A stretch of 64,000 nucleotides of DNA, taken from the NCBI GenBank assembly GCA_035438985.1, contig DAORJK010000004.1, positions 124,001-188,000 of the forward strand, written 5' to 3'. Of the stretch, positions 15,518-23,878 are shown one piece after another. This stretch comes from UBA4408 sp002389785. Its GTDB lineage: Bacteria > Bacteroidota > Bacteroidia > UBA4408. The position numbers and the translations under genes are program-made. Within the stretch, counting starts at the first letter, position 1, and each line of letters opens with the position of its first letter. The notes beneath the pieces were generated by a model that was given only the letters and a program-made list of their open reading frames with translations, was not told where the DNA came from and ran no database searches.

Positions 15518-17059
15518 TTAGTTTAATAATGGTAAGGTATTCGCTTGCAAATAGTTTTTAACCAATTCAATTTCCTTATACTTAATCGCATCTTTGGTAA
15601 ACTTTGGAACCAGTGTTCTCAAGGATTTATAAAGCTTGCGAGATTTTGAACTTAATTTAGATTCAAATTTTAAGTAATCAATAGCTTGCAAAATGGTAAT
15701 ATATTCGATGGCTATAACCTGAAAAGCATTCTCAATTACTCGCTGCGTAAGCAAGGCTGAATTGGTTCCCATACTTACAATGTCCTGATTGTCGTTATTG
15801 TTTGGAATACTGTGCACATACATCGGAAACGACAAGGTTTGATTCTCGGCAACCGTACTGGTAGCCGTAAATTGTGCTCCTTGCATCCCCAAGTTTAGTC
15901 CCAGTTTGCCTAAATTTACAAAAGGAGGCAGCTTTTGATTTAATTTATCATTCAATAAAAAATTCAACTGCCGCTCACACAACATCGATAGCTTGGTAAC
16001 CACAATTTTTAATTTATCCATTTCAAGTGAAACATAATCTCCATGGAAATTTCCACCGTGAAATACATTGTTGTTTTCCTTGTCTATAATTGGATTATCG
16101 TTAACTGAATTAATTTCGGAAGCTAGTATTTGCTTTGTACGCTGAATAGTATCGAGTACCGGACCTAAAATTTGTGGTACACATCTTAAACTGTAATATT
16201 CCTGCACTTTTTCGTGTAAATATTCAGCTTCAATTTTTTTATGATATAAATGCTCCGGACGCTTTTTGATGAGCTTGCTGTCTGTTAAAATTGCACGCAT
16301 GGCGGCAGCTATCGAGTTTTGACCATTGTGCAGTTTTACATGATTTAATTCGTGCGAAAAATGATCGTCAAATGTTTCAACTATTTCACTGATCATGCTC
16401 GATGCCATAATGGACCAACGCAGTAAATTTTGAGCATCAATGGCATTAATCATTCCGATGCCGGTCATTGCAGAGGTACCATTTATGAGAGCTAAACCTT
16501 CACGGGTATGAATAGTGATTGGTTTTAACTTCTCGGCTTTAAATGCTATTGCGGTGGCTACCCATTTACCTTTGTAATGAACTTCGCCTTCGCCAATTAA
16601 AACTAAGGCCAAATGCGCCAATTGCACTAAATCGCCACTTGCCCCAACACCTCCATGTTCAAAAATTAAGGGATAAATGTTTCGATTTATCAACTCTTTC
16701 AGCAATATAATCACTTCTTCATGAATTCCCGAAAAGCCTTTCGACAAGGTATTTAATCGCGCAAGCATGGTTGCTTTTACTTGCATGTTCGAAAGCGGTT
16801 TTCCGGCTCCGGCACTGTGGCTTCGAATTAAATTATACTGTAATTCCTGCTGGTCTTTTTCACTTACTTTGTACTGTACCATTGGACCAAAGCCCGTATT
16901 AATACCGTAAATAACTTTCCCCTTGGAAAAATCCTTCAAAAATTTAAAACTCTCTTTTACCTTGTTAAGTGCAACTTTCGAAATAGCAATGGGTTCATTT
17001 CCATGCAATATTTCAATCACTTCATTAATGGTTAAATCTTTTTCCCCTAGTTGTATCAT
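15518..17059 (-). CDS. Tyrosine ammonia-lyase (HAL/PAL family)
   Basis: 513 residues. The self-forming MIO cofactor triad is A140-S141-G142 in EHGGVGASGDLVQLAHL. The selectivity loop reads YNLIRSHSAG, and GGNFHGDYVSLEMDKLK and SIPNNNDNQDIVSMG follow. From memory this is very close, over its full length, to the Flavobacterium johnsoniae enzyme (FjTAL), which deaminates tyrosine to 4-coumarate, and unlike the NLVLSHAAG loop of histidase. 4-Coumarate is the aryl starter of flexirubin-type polyenes, which fits its place as first gene of this operon. Histidase activity is the alternative, less likely because no other hut genes are present. Confidence 0.87.
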   Translation of the reverse strand: MIQLGEKDLTINEVIEILHGNEPIAISKVALNKVKESFKFLKDFSKGKVIYGINTGFGPMVQYKVSEKDQQELQYNLIRSHSAGAGKPLSNMQVKATMLARLNTLSKGFSGIHEEVIILLKELINRNIYPLIFEHGGVGASGDLVQLAHLALVLIGEGEVHYKGKWVATAIAFKAEKLKPITIHTREGLALINGTSAMTGIGMINAIDAQNLLRWSIMASSMISEIVETFDDHFSHELNHVKLHNGQNSIAAAMRAILTDSKLIKKRPEHLYHKKIEAEYLHEKVQEYYSLRCVPQILGPVLDTIQRTKQILASEINSVNDNPIIDKENNNVFHGGNFHGDYVSLEMDKLKIVVTKLSMLCERQLNFLLNDKLNQKLPPFVNLGKLGLNLGMQGAQFTATSTVAENQTLSFPMYVHSIPNNNDNQDIVSMGTNSALLTQRVIENAFQVIAIEYITILQAIDYLKFESKLSSKSRKLYKSLRTLVPKFTKDAIKYKEIELVKNYLQANTLPLLN

Positions 17060-17122
17060 TCGGTACAGTTGTTCCTGTTTTCTATAGAATCAATATTTCT
17101 TTCAGCTTTTATCAAAAGGGTG

Positions 17123-17154
17123 CAAAACTAAGGCTTTTCAACCTTTTTAACAAA
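17123..17154 (-). promoter_or_regulatory. Candidate promoter of the pigment operon
   Basis: On the minus strand TTTG (17154-17151), 20 bases, then TAGTTTTG (17130-17123). This is an exact TAnnTTTG match with good spacing. The expected start near 17117 leaves a leader of about 57 bases before the ammonia-lyase gene. Confidence 0.6.
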
Positions 17155-17320
17155 TAAATCCTTCATTTGTTCGGTTCAAAATTTTTTAAAGGCAAAGCCA
17201 CTTAAAATACTACTTGGTGATGCGCTGTAAGTGCTAACAATGTTGAATTTAAGAGACACTTAAACCGGCACTGTCCATGTATAAATATTTTGCTTTCTTT
17301 GCTTTGAAATCCTGCTACCT

Positions 17321-18082
17321 GTGAAAATAACATTTTTAGGAACCGGAACCTCTCAAGGTGTGCCGCTTATTGCTTGTACTTGCGAAGTTTGCACTTCAGC
17401 AGATTCCCGTGATAAACGTCTGCGTACTTCCATTTTGGTAGAATGTAATGACATTGCCATTGTTGTAGATACTGGCCCCGACTTTCGACAACAAATGTTA
17501 CGCGAAAAAGTAAAACGGTTGGACGCTGTATTATTTACCCACGAGCACAAGGACCATATTGCCGGCTTGGACGATATACGGGCTTTTAATTTTATACTAA
17601 AACGAAAAATTGATGTGTATGCCAGCGACCGTGTGCAGGATGCTATTCGTCGCGAGTTTGCCTACATATTTTCGGATACTAAATATCCCGGAATACCCGA
17701 AATTGAATTGCATACCATTCAAAATAAACCCTTCGAAATACAAGGTATACCGGTAATTCCAATTGAAGTGCTGCATTACAAACTAAGTGTGTTTGCATTT
17801 CGATTTGGAGATTTTGTTTACATAACCGATGCGAACGCTATCTCACAACAAGAAAAACAAAAAATAATGGGCTGCAAGATTTTAGTCATCAATGCACTAA
17901 GACGACAAGCACACGTATCGCACTTTACACTTCAGGAAGCACTTGATTTAATTGCCGAATTGAAACCTGAAAAAGCCTATCTGACCCATATTAGCCATCA
18001 ATTAGGCAAACATAGCAACATCGAAAAGGAGCTACCTGATGGTGTTTTTCAAGCCTATGATGGCCTGCAAATTCAACTTTAA
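17321..18082 (+). CDS. Metallo-beta-lactamase-fold hydrolase, PhnP-like
   Basis: 253 residues, GTG start. The N-terminus MKITFLGTGTSQGVPLIACTC has the GTGTSxGxP turn and a cysteine cluster (C-x-C-x2-C) like PhnP-type phosphodiesterases. The metal-binding motif THEHKDHIAG (HxHxDH) follows, and later HISHQLGKH. It probably cleaves a phosphodiester or cyclic phosphate. No phosphonate genes are nearby, so the substrate is unknown. It stands alone, convergent with the DUF1456 gene. Confidence 0.78.
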   Translation: MKITFLGTGTSQGVPLIACTCEVCTSADSRDKRLRTSILVECNDIAIVVDTGPDFRQQMLREKVKRLDAVLFTHEHKDHIAGLDDIRAFNFILKRKIDVYASDRVQDAIRREFAYIFSDTKYPGIPEIELHTIQNKPFEIQGIPVIPIEVLHYKLSVFAFRFGDFVYITDANAISQQEKQKIMGCKILVINALRRQAHVSHFTLQEALDLIAELKPEKAYLTHISHQLGKHSNIEKELPDGVFQAYDGLQIQL

Positions 18083-18110
18083 AGCTCAAAAAATTTACGC
18101 TAATGGATGG

Positions 18111-18353
18111 TTAGCTTTTGTTAACAGGCGGTAATTTTGGACCTCTTTTGAAGAGGATCAATCCATTCAAAAATTTACGGAGTATTTGATCTCCTAAGGG
18201 TTTGTAATTCGGATGATCTTCATTCCTAAAAAATGCACTGAGTTCGGTTTTGGTGACTTTAAAATCAGCATGCCTTAATATTTCAATAATATCGTCATCC
18301 CGCAACTGCAAAGCAATCCTTAGCTTTTTAAGAATATCGTTATTACTCATCAT
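18111..18353 (-). CDS. DUF1456 family protein, single-repeat form
   Basis: 80 residues; MSNNDILKKLR at 18350 is an equally possible start. The core NDILKKLRIALQLRDDDIIEILRHADF and ELSAFFRNEDHPNYKPLGDQILRKFLNGL matches the DUF1456 (YehS) repeat. The E. coli-type protein is about twice as long with two repeats; here only one is present and the end is intact, so it looks like a natural short form and not a truncation. Function unknown. Confidence 0.75.
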   Translation of the reverse strand: MMSNNDILKKLRIALQLRDDDIIEILRHADFKVTKTELSAFFRNEDHPNYKPLGDQILRKFLNGLILFKRGPKLPPVNKS

Positions 18354-18412
18354 AGCTCCTAACTTTTTTTTGCGAAGGTATTAATATTCCAATTACTTGA
18401 CGCCAGCTTGCT

Positions 18413-18431
18413 AATCAACCAATTGTTGATT
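18413..18431. promoter_or_regulatory. 19-bp palindrome, possible operator
   Basis: AATCAAC, five bases, GTTGATT: a perfect inverted repeat in the region between the DUF1456 gene and the DUF2892 gene. It has the opposite half-site order to a CRP/FNR site. A -7-like TATTTTTG lies downstream at 18531-18538, without a well-placed -33. Confidence 0.3.
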
Positions 18432-18567
18432 TTACCTTGGGTCTTGTTGATGTTCGTGGAGTTTTTATAGATATGATTATTATCAGCAATATCCTTGACC
18501 ACTATCATATTCTTTAAAAATCGTCGAAGGTATTTTTGTGCTGTATTAATAATTAAACTTCATTACA

Positions 18568-18768
18568 ATGATCGAGAATTTAGGAAATACCGACAAAATT
18601 GTTCGAATTTTTATTGGTTTAGCAATTGTGCTAATGGGTGTTGAATACGAAAGTTGGTGGGGATTAGTGGGATTTATTTTCCCAATCACAGCAGTAATTA
18701 ATTGGTGTCCTATTTACGCCTTTTTTGGTATTAGAACCTCGAAAGACAAAGGACGAAAATTAATCTAA
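18568..18768 (+). CDS. DUF2892 (YgaP-type) small membrane protein
   Basis: 66 residues. The start NLGNTDKIVRIFIGLAIV, with the conserved NxGxxDRxxR-like N-terminus, then two membrane segments and the Trp-Cys-Pro motif NWCPIYAFFGI are typical of DUF2892 membrane proteins, which also form the tail of the rhodanese YgaP. They are often found near sulphur or redox genes; here the gene precedes the cbb3 block. A long hairpin follows its stop codon. Confidence 0.82.
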   Translation: MIENLGNTDKIVRIFIGLAIVLMGVEYESWWGLVGFIFPITAVINWCPIYAFFGIRTSKDKGRKLI

Positions 18769-18774
18769 TAAAAG

Positions 18775-18842
18775 TAAAAAGGCACTTTGTTTCAAGATGA
18801 ATGGGGTGGTTAGGTTCGCTTGAAACGGGTGCCTTTATTTTG
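18775..18842 (+). terminator. Long hairpin between the DUF2892 gene and ccoI
   Basis: The arms GGCAC-x3-GTTTCAAG (from 18781) and CTTGAAAC-x2-GGTGCC (to about 18834) pair over about 14 bp, followed by a TTTATTTTG run. It works as a terminator for the upstream gene. Because it ends one base before the ccoI start codon, it may also affect ccoI translation. Confidence 0.6.
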
Positions 18843-18843
18843 T

Positions 18844-21246
18844 ATGGAAAAAGTAACTTATAAAGTTGATCATACCTGTTATCATTGCGGTGAAAGCTGC
18901 AACAATTCAACAATTCGGGAAAGCGAAAAATATTTTTGTTGTTCAGGATGCAAAATGGTGTACGATATTTTAAATCAAAATAATCTCTGCACCTATTACA
19001 CTATTTCTGAAAACCCCGGTATTACACAAAAAGATGAAGTTCGAAAGAATAAATTTTCCTTTCTAGACGATGCTCAGGTACAAGCTAAATTAATTCAATT
19101 TACCGACGGTACAAACACGCGTGTACTTTTTTATTTGCCTCAAATGCATTGCAGTTCCTGCATTTGGCTACTCGAAAATTTACACAAAATAAATGCAGGA
19201 ATCAAAAGCGCTATTGTTGATTTTCCCAAACGAGAAATAAGCATTGACTTTAATTCAAAAGAATGTTCTTTAAAAGAAGTAGCCGAATTGCTTACAGCGA
19301 TTGGATATGAGCCTCACATCAATTTAAGCGATTTAAATGAGAAGGAAGTTAAATACACGAACCGTTCCCGAATCTTTAAATTAGGCATTGCCGGCTTTTG
19401 CTTCGGGAATATCATGATGTTGAGTTTTCCTGAATATTTTTCATCGGGAATTTATGATGAAAGAGGCTTTCGTGATTTATTTTCCTACCTCATTCTTGGA
19501 CTCTCCCTTCCGGTGTTTTTTTACAGTGCCTCAGAATTTTATATCAGTGCCTGGAAGGGACTTAAACACCGGTTTTTAAATATTGACGCTCCCATTGTAC
19601 TAGCCATTGTTATCACATTCATTCGCAGTGTAATTGAAATATTAAACGGCACAGGAAGCGGTTATCTCGATTCCATGTCGGGCATAGTGTTTTTTATGTT
19701 GGCTGGGCGAATTTTTCAAGACAGAGTGCAAAGTTCAATTGCTTTCGACAGAGATTATAAATCCTATTTTCCGATAGCCGTTGCAGTTAAAAACGGAGAT
19801 AAAGAAGAAAGCATCCCGGTATCAAAACTTAAAGTTGGTGATCGATTGGTTATTCGTCACAACGAACTTATTCCGGCCGATTCCATCTTATTTTATGGAA
19901 AAGCCAGTATCGATTACAGTTTCGTTACCGGAGAGTCGCTTCCTGTACCAAAAGGTATAGGTGAGATTATTTATGCTGGCGGAAAGCAAATGGGAACTGC
20001 GATAGAAATGGAGGTCGTAAAAGAAGTTTCGCAAAGTTATCTTACTCAATTGTGGAACAATGAAGCATTTCATAACGATAACGAAAAGCAGCAATCTTTT
20101 ATTCACCAATTAAGCAAAAGCTTTACACTTATTTTATTTTCAATTGCCGCACTAGTTTCAATTTATTGGTGGATCTATGATCCTTCCAAAATAATAAATT
20201 CAGTTACAGCTATCCTTATTGTTGCCTGCCCTTGTTCACTTTTGTTATCGGCCACATTTACCAATGGAAACATTATTCGCATTTTCAATAAAAACAAGTT
20301 TTACATCAAAAATGCCACAGTAATCGAAGCTCTTGCAAATGCAAATACAATTGTTTTCGATAAAACCGGAACTATAACTAAAAGTGAAAGTAGTAAATTA
20401 CAATACGAAGGCATAGAATTATCAAACTTTCAGAAACAAATAATTCGATCCTTAGCCGCTCAATCAACCCATCCCTTAAGTAAGGCAGTTTTTAATGAAT
20501 TGTCACAATTCCCTTTGTTAACGTGTACCCATTTTTCAGAAAGTACCGGACTCGGAATTCAAGCATTTGTAGCTGGTAGTGAAGTAAAAATGGGCTCTTA
20601 TTTTTTTATTCATGGGCACTACAAATCCGACGATACTGCAAGTAAAGTATACATTCAAGTAGACGGAAAAAAGTTGGGCTGCTTTGTTCTGAAAAATAAA
20701 TACAGAGAAGGTCTTTCAGGTTTGATAGCTAACCTTCGTAAAAAATACAGTATCGCATTGCTTTCAGGTGATAATGATGCTGAAAAAAAATACCTCCAGA
20801 ACTTGCTGGGAAATGATGCTGAAATTTTGTTTTACCAAACTCCACAAGATAAATTAAACTACATCGCACTACTTCAAAAAAAAGGTAAAAAAGTAATCAT
20901 GATTGGTGATGGATTAAATGATGCAGGCGCCTTGCGTATTAGCAATGCAGGTATTGCTGTAAACGACAACTCTAATAATTTTTCTCCGGCTTGTGATGCG
21001 GTTTTGAACGGTGCCGAATTTAGTAAGTTGGCAAATCTCATCAGCTATGCTAAAGAAGGTAAAAGTATAATAGTAGGAAGTTTTGTGCTTTCTATTCTTT
21101 ACAATTTTGTTGGAATAAGCTTTGCCGCGCAAGGCAATTTGTCGCCACTGATAGCCGCTATTTTAATGCCGGCAAGCTCAATCAGCATATTGATTTTTAC
21201 AGTTGGATTAAGCGCACTATTTGCCAAGATTCGAGGCTTATCCTGA
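18844..21246 (+). CDS. ccoI: Heavy-metal P-type ATPase for cbb3 oxidase assembly (CcoI/FixI)
   Basis: 800 residues from ATG 18844; the TTG eight codons upstream lies inside the hairpin and is less likely. The N-terminus has a cysteine-rich metal-binding region (TCYHCGESC, FCCSGCKMVYD), then an HMA-type CxxC in MHCSSCIW. The pump core has the membrane motif CPCSLLL, the phosphorylated Asp in DKTGTIT and the hinge GDGLNDAGAL. The CPC motif means Cu(+) transport. CcoI exports copper for insertion into the CuB site of cbb3 oxidase, and the oxidase genes follow directly. Confidence 0.92.
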   Translation: MEKVTYKVDHTCYHCGESCNNSTIRESEKYFCCSGCKMVYDILNQNNLCTYYTISENPGITQKDEVRKNKFSFLDDAQVQAKLIQFTDGTNTRVLFYLPQMHCSSCIWLLENLHKINAGIKSAIVDFPKREISIDFNSKECSLKEVAELLTAIGYEPHINLSDLNEKEVKYTNRSRIFKLGIAGFCFGNIMMLSFPEYFSSGIYDERGFRDLFSYLILGLSLPVFFYSASEFYISAWKGLKHRFLNIDAPIVLAIVITFIRSVIEILNGTGSGYLDSMSGIVFFMLAGRIFQDRVQSSIAFDRDYKSYFPIAVAVKNGDKEESIPVSKLKVGDRLVIRHNELIPADSILFYGKASIDYSFVTGESLPVPKGIGEIIYAGGKQMGTAIEMEVVKEVSQSYLTQLWNNEAFHNDNEKQQSFIHQLSKSFTLILFSIAALVSIYWWIYDPSKIINSVTAILIVACPCSLLLSATFTNGNIIRIFNKNKFYIKNATVIEALANANTIVFDKTGTITKSESSKLQYEGIELSNFQKQIIRSLAAQSTHPLSKAVFNELSQFPLLTCTHFSESTGLGIQAFVAGSEVKMGSYFFIHGHYKSDDTASKVYIQVDGKKLGCFVLKNKYREGLSGLIANLRKKYSIALLSGDNDAEKKYLQNLLGNDAEILFYQTPQDKLNYIALLQKKGKKVIMIGDGLNDAGALRISNAGIAVNDNSNNFSPACDAVLNGAEFSKLANLISYAKEGKSIIVGSFVLSILYNFVGISFAAQGNLSPLIAAILMPASSISILIFTVGLSALFAKIRGLS

Positions 21247-21258
21247 ACATTTTTAGAG

Positions 21259-21295
21259 TATGATTTTAATCATAAGCAACCTTGATGTGCATCAT
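21259..21295. promoter_or_regulatory. Two CRP/FNR-type operator palindromes before ccoS
   Basis: Site 1 (21259-21274) is TATGATTTTAATCATA, a perfect palindrome with a TGAT-N4-ATCA core. Site 2 (21282-21295) is TTGATGTGCATCAT, close to the FNR consensus TTGAT-N4-ATCAA. The centres are 22 bp apart, two helical turns. Site 2 lies about 42 bases before the start predicted from the -7 element at 21318, the usual class II activator position. Confidence 0.6.
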
Positions 21296-21317
21296 TTATT
21301 AGAGCTGTAGTGGAATT

Positions 21318-21325
21318 TACTTTTG
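21318..21325 (+). promoter_or_regulatory. -7 element of the cco operon promoter
   Basis: TACTTTTG matches TAnnTTTG exactly and lies 17 bases before the ccoS start codon. No TTG is found at the usual -33 distance, which suits an activator-dependent promoter served by the palindromes just upstream. Confidence 0.55.
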
Positions 21326-21341
21326 AAATCAAATTTATGCA

Positions 21342-21554
21342 ATGAGTGTATTGGCTCTTTTAATTGGTGCAAGTTTAATTGTGGCGCTAGGCTTTCTTTT
21401 CGGCTTTATCTGGTCGGTAAAAAATGGCCAATTTGATGATGATTATACTCCTTCAGTGCGCATGTTATTTGACGAAGAAACAAAAGCAGCGAGTGGATTA
21501 AAAATAAAACAAAGTAGTAGTTCAAAAACAATAAAAAAAGTAAAACAAGTATAG
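21342..21554 (+). CDS. ccoS: cbb3 oxidase assembly protein CcoS
   Basis: 70 residues. It has one N-terminal membrane helix (SVLALLIGASLIVALGFLFGFIWSV), then NGQFDDDYTPSVRMLFDEE. The W-x3-NGQFDD motif after the helix is the CcoS signature. CcoS is needed for maturation of cbb3 oxidase, probably for metal and haem insertion. It precedes ccoNO by 3 bases and follows the operon's palindromes and -7 element. Confidence 0.93.
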   Translation: MSVLALLIGASLIVALGFLFGFIWSVKNGQFDDDYTPSVRMLFDEETKAASGLKIKQSSSSKTIKKVKQV

Positions 21555-21557
21555 ATT

Positions 21558-23690
21558 ATGCAAATAGAAAAGTTTTCCTACGACAATAAGATTGTAAAAA
21601 TGTTTGCCTACGCAACCATTCTTTGGGCATTGGTAGGTATGTTGGCAGGGCTTTGGGTGGCCTTTGCCTTAGCATTTCCGGATTTAAATTTAGGGCTGCC
21701 CTATACTTCTTTTGGCAGACTTCGTCCATTACATACCAATGCGGTAATTTTTGCTTTTGTTGGAAATGGAATTTTTATGGGAGTGTATTATTCACTTCAA
21801 CGCCTTTGTAAAGCGCGCATGTTCAGTGATGCACTCAGTAAAATACATTTCTGGGGATGGCAATTAATAATTGTTTCAGCAGCATTAACATTGCCTTTTG
21901 GTATTACTACCGGAAAGGAATATGCCGAACTTGAATGGCCTATTGATATTGCCATTGCTCTTATTTGGGTGGTATTCGGATGGAACATGTTTGGTACAAT
22001 AATAAAACGTCGCGAACGTCATTTATATGTTGCGATTTGGTTTTACATCGCCACTTTTGTTACGGTAGCCATGTTGCACATTGTTAATTCAATTGAGTTA
22101 CCGGTATCTTTCTTAAAAAGCTACAGCTGGTACGCAGGAGTGCAGGATGCTTTGGTACAATGGTGGTACGGACACAATGCTGTGGCATTTTTCTTAACTA
22201 CACCTTACTTAGGTTTAATGTATTATTTTATTCCTAAAGTGGCACAACGTCCGGTGTATTCGTACCGACTTTCCATCATACATTTCTGGGCACTTATCTT
22301 TTTATACATCTGGGCAGGACCGCATCACCTTTTATACACAGCCTTACCCGATTGGGCGCAATCACTCGGAGTGGTATTTTCGGTAATGCTTATTGCTCCT
22401 TCTTGGGGAGGTATGATTAATGGATTGCTAACCTTGCGTGGAGCTTGGGATAAAGTTAGAGAAGATGTAGTCCTTAAGTTCATGGTAGTTGCCGTAACTG
22501 CTTATGGTATGGCTACATTTGAAGGTCCCATGCTTTCACTAAAAAGTGTAAACGCAATTGCTCACTTCACAGATTGGATTGTTGCACACGTGCATGTTGG
22601 AGCTTTAGGTTGGAATGGCTTTTTAACCTTTGGTGTATTGTATTGGTTAATTCCTAAAATGTTTCATACCGATTTATTTTCGAAAAAATTAGCAAACTGG
22701 CATTTTTGGATTGGGACACTTGGAATAGTTTTTTATGCTGTTCCAATGTACTGGGCAGGTTTCGAACAAAGTAAAATGTGGAAACAATTTACCCCTGAAG
22801 GTCAATTGCAGTACCAATTTTTAGAAACGGTAACTTACATGAAACCGTTTTATCTGATGCGTTCAATCGGTGGTACTTTATACCTAATCGGTGCGGTAAT
22901 TATGACCTATAACCTCATCAAAACAATTAAGGCTGGATCCTTTGTGGCAGATGAAGCAGCAGAAGCTCCGGCACTTGAGAAAGTACATTCAAAACACAGC
23001 AGTGAACACTGGCATCGAGTAATTGAGCGTAAACCTATTCAAATGCTCATCATAAGTTTGGTAGTGGTGGTTGTTGGAGGAGTAATTGAAATGGTTCCAA
23101 CCTTTTTGGTTCAATCCAATATTCCAACAATTGAAAGTGTAAAACCATACACTCCATTAGAATTACAAGGTAGAGACATCTATATTAAGGAAGGATGCTA
23201 CACCTGTCACTCACAAATGGTGCGTCCGTTCAGATCTGAAACCGCCCGCTATGGCGAATATTCTAAAGCCGGTGAATTTGTATACGATCATCCCTTCCAA
23301 TGGGGCTCAAAACGCACGGGTCCTGACTTAGCTCGACTTGGAGGAAAGTATCCCGATTCATGGCATTATAATCACATGCTCGATCCTCGTTCTATGGCCC
23401 AGCAATCTATTATGCCAAGTTACGAATGGATGCTCGACAATGAATTGGATACTTCAACAACTGCTGCAAAAATCCGAGCCATGATTACGCTTGGAGTGCC
23501 TTATCCAAAAGACTATGATAAAATCGCAAATGCAGATTTAGTAAAACAAGAAAATGAAATTGTTGAAAATCTAAAGCGTGATAAAATTGAAACTATGCCT
23601 AATCGTGAAATTGTAGCAATGATTGCTTATTTGCAACGACTTGGTAAAGATATTAAAGCAAATCCTACTAGCCAATCTACCAACAAATGA
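21558..23690 (+). CDS. ccoNO: cbb3 cytochrome c oxidase, fused CcoN-CcoO subunits
   Basis: 710 residues. Residues about 1-480 are CcoN, the haem-copper subunit with about 12 membrane helices; the haem and CuB histidine regions are visible in RPLHTNAVIFAF, WWYGHNAVAFFLT, GPHHLLYT and AHVHVGALGWNG. After a linker, residues about 510-710 are CcoO, with a membrane anchor and one c-haem site, CYTCH, followed by SQMVRPF. Separate proteins in Proteobacteria, these are commonly fused in Bacteroidota. The enzyme reduces oxygen to water at low oxygen and pumps protons. The stop overlaps the ccoQ start. Confidence 0.95.
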   Translation: MQIEKFSYDNKIVKMFAYATILWALVGMLAGLWVAFALAFPDLNLGLPYTSFGRLRPLHTNAVIFAFVGNGIFMGVYYSLQRLCKARMFSDALSKIHFWGWQLIIVSAALTLPFGITTGKEYAELEWPIDIAIALIWVVFGWNMFGTIIKRRERHLYVAIWFYIATFVTVAMLHIVNSIELPVSFLKSYSWYAGVQDALVQWWYGHNAVAFFLTTPYLGLMYYFIPKVAQRPVYSYRLSIIHFWALIFLYIWAGPHHLLYTALPDWAQSLGVVFSVMLIAPSWGGMINGLLTLRGAWDKVREDVVLKFMVVAVTAYGMATFEGPMLSLKSVNAIAHFTDWIVAHVHVGALGWNGFLTFGVLYWLIPKMFHTDLFSKKLANWHFWIGTLGIVFYAVPMYWAGFEQSKMWKQFTPEGQLQYQFLETVTYMKPFYLMRSIGGTLYLIGAVIMTYNLIKTIKAGSFVADEAAEAPALEKVHSKHSSEHWHRVIERKPIQMLIISLVVVVVGGVIEMVPTFLVQSNIPTIESVKPYTPLELQGRDIYIKEGCYTCHSQMVRPFRSETARYGEYSKAGEFVYDHPFQWGSKRTGPDLARLGGKYPDSWHYNHMLDPRSMAQQSIMPSYEWMLDNELDTSTTAAKIRAMITLGVPYPKDYDKIANADLVKQENEIVENLKRDKIETMPNREIVAMIAYLQRLGKDIKANPTSQSTNK

Positions 23691-23869
23691 AATTCATCAA
23701 CTATCTTCAGTCAATAGCAGGAGTAAGCATTTTTCCAATGATTTCACTCTTTATATTCTTCATCTTTTTTATTCTACTCACGGTGGTAGTAGTAAAAATG
23801 AGCAAATCTCAAATTACTACGCTCGAAAATATACCCCTTGAGTCTACTGAATCTAACACAACTTTATAA
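23687..23869 (+). CDS. ccoQ: cbb3 oxidase small subunit, CcoQ-like
   Basis: 60 residues: one long membrane helix (FPMISLFIFFIFFILLTVVVVKMSK), then a short polar tail. Position and form fit CcoQ, the small subunit that stabilises the oxidase. Sequence conservation in CcoQ is low, so the call depends mainly on context. It overlaps ccoNO by 4 bases (ATGA) and is followed by ccoP after 9 bases. Confidence 0.8.
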   Translation: MKFINYLQSIAGVSIFPMISLFIFFIFFILLTVVVVKMSKSQITTLENIPLESTESNTTL

Positions 23870-23878
23870 CACAAGTTT

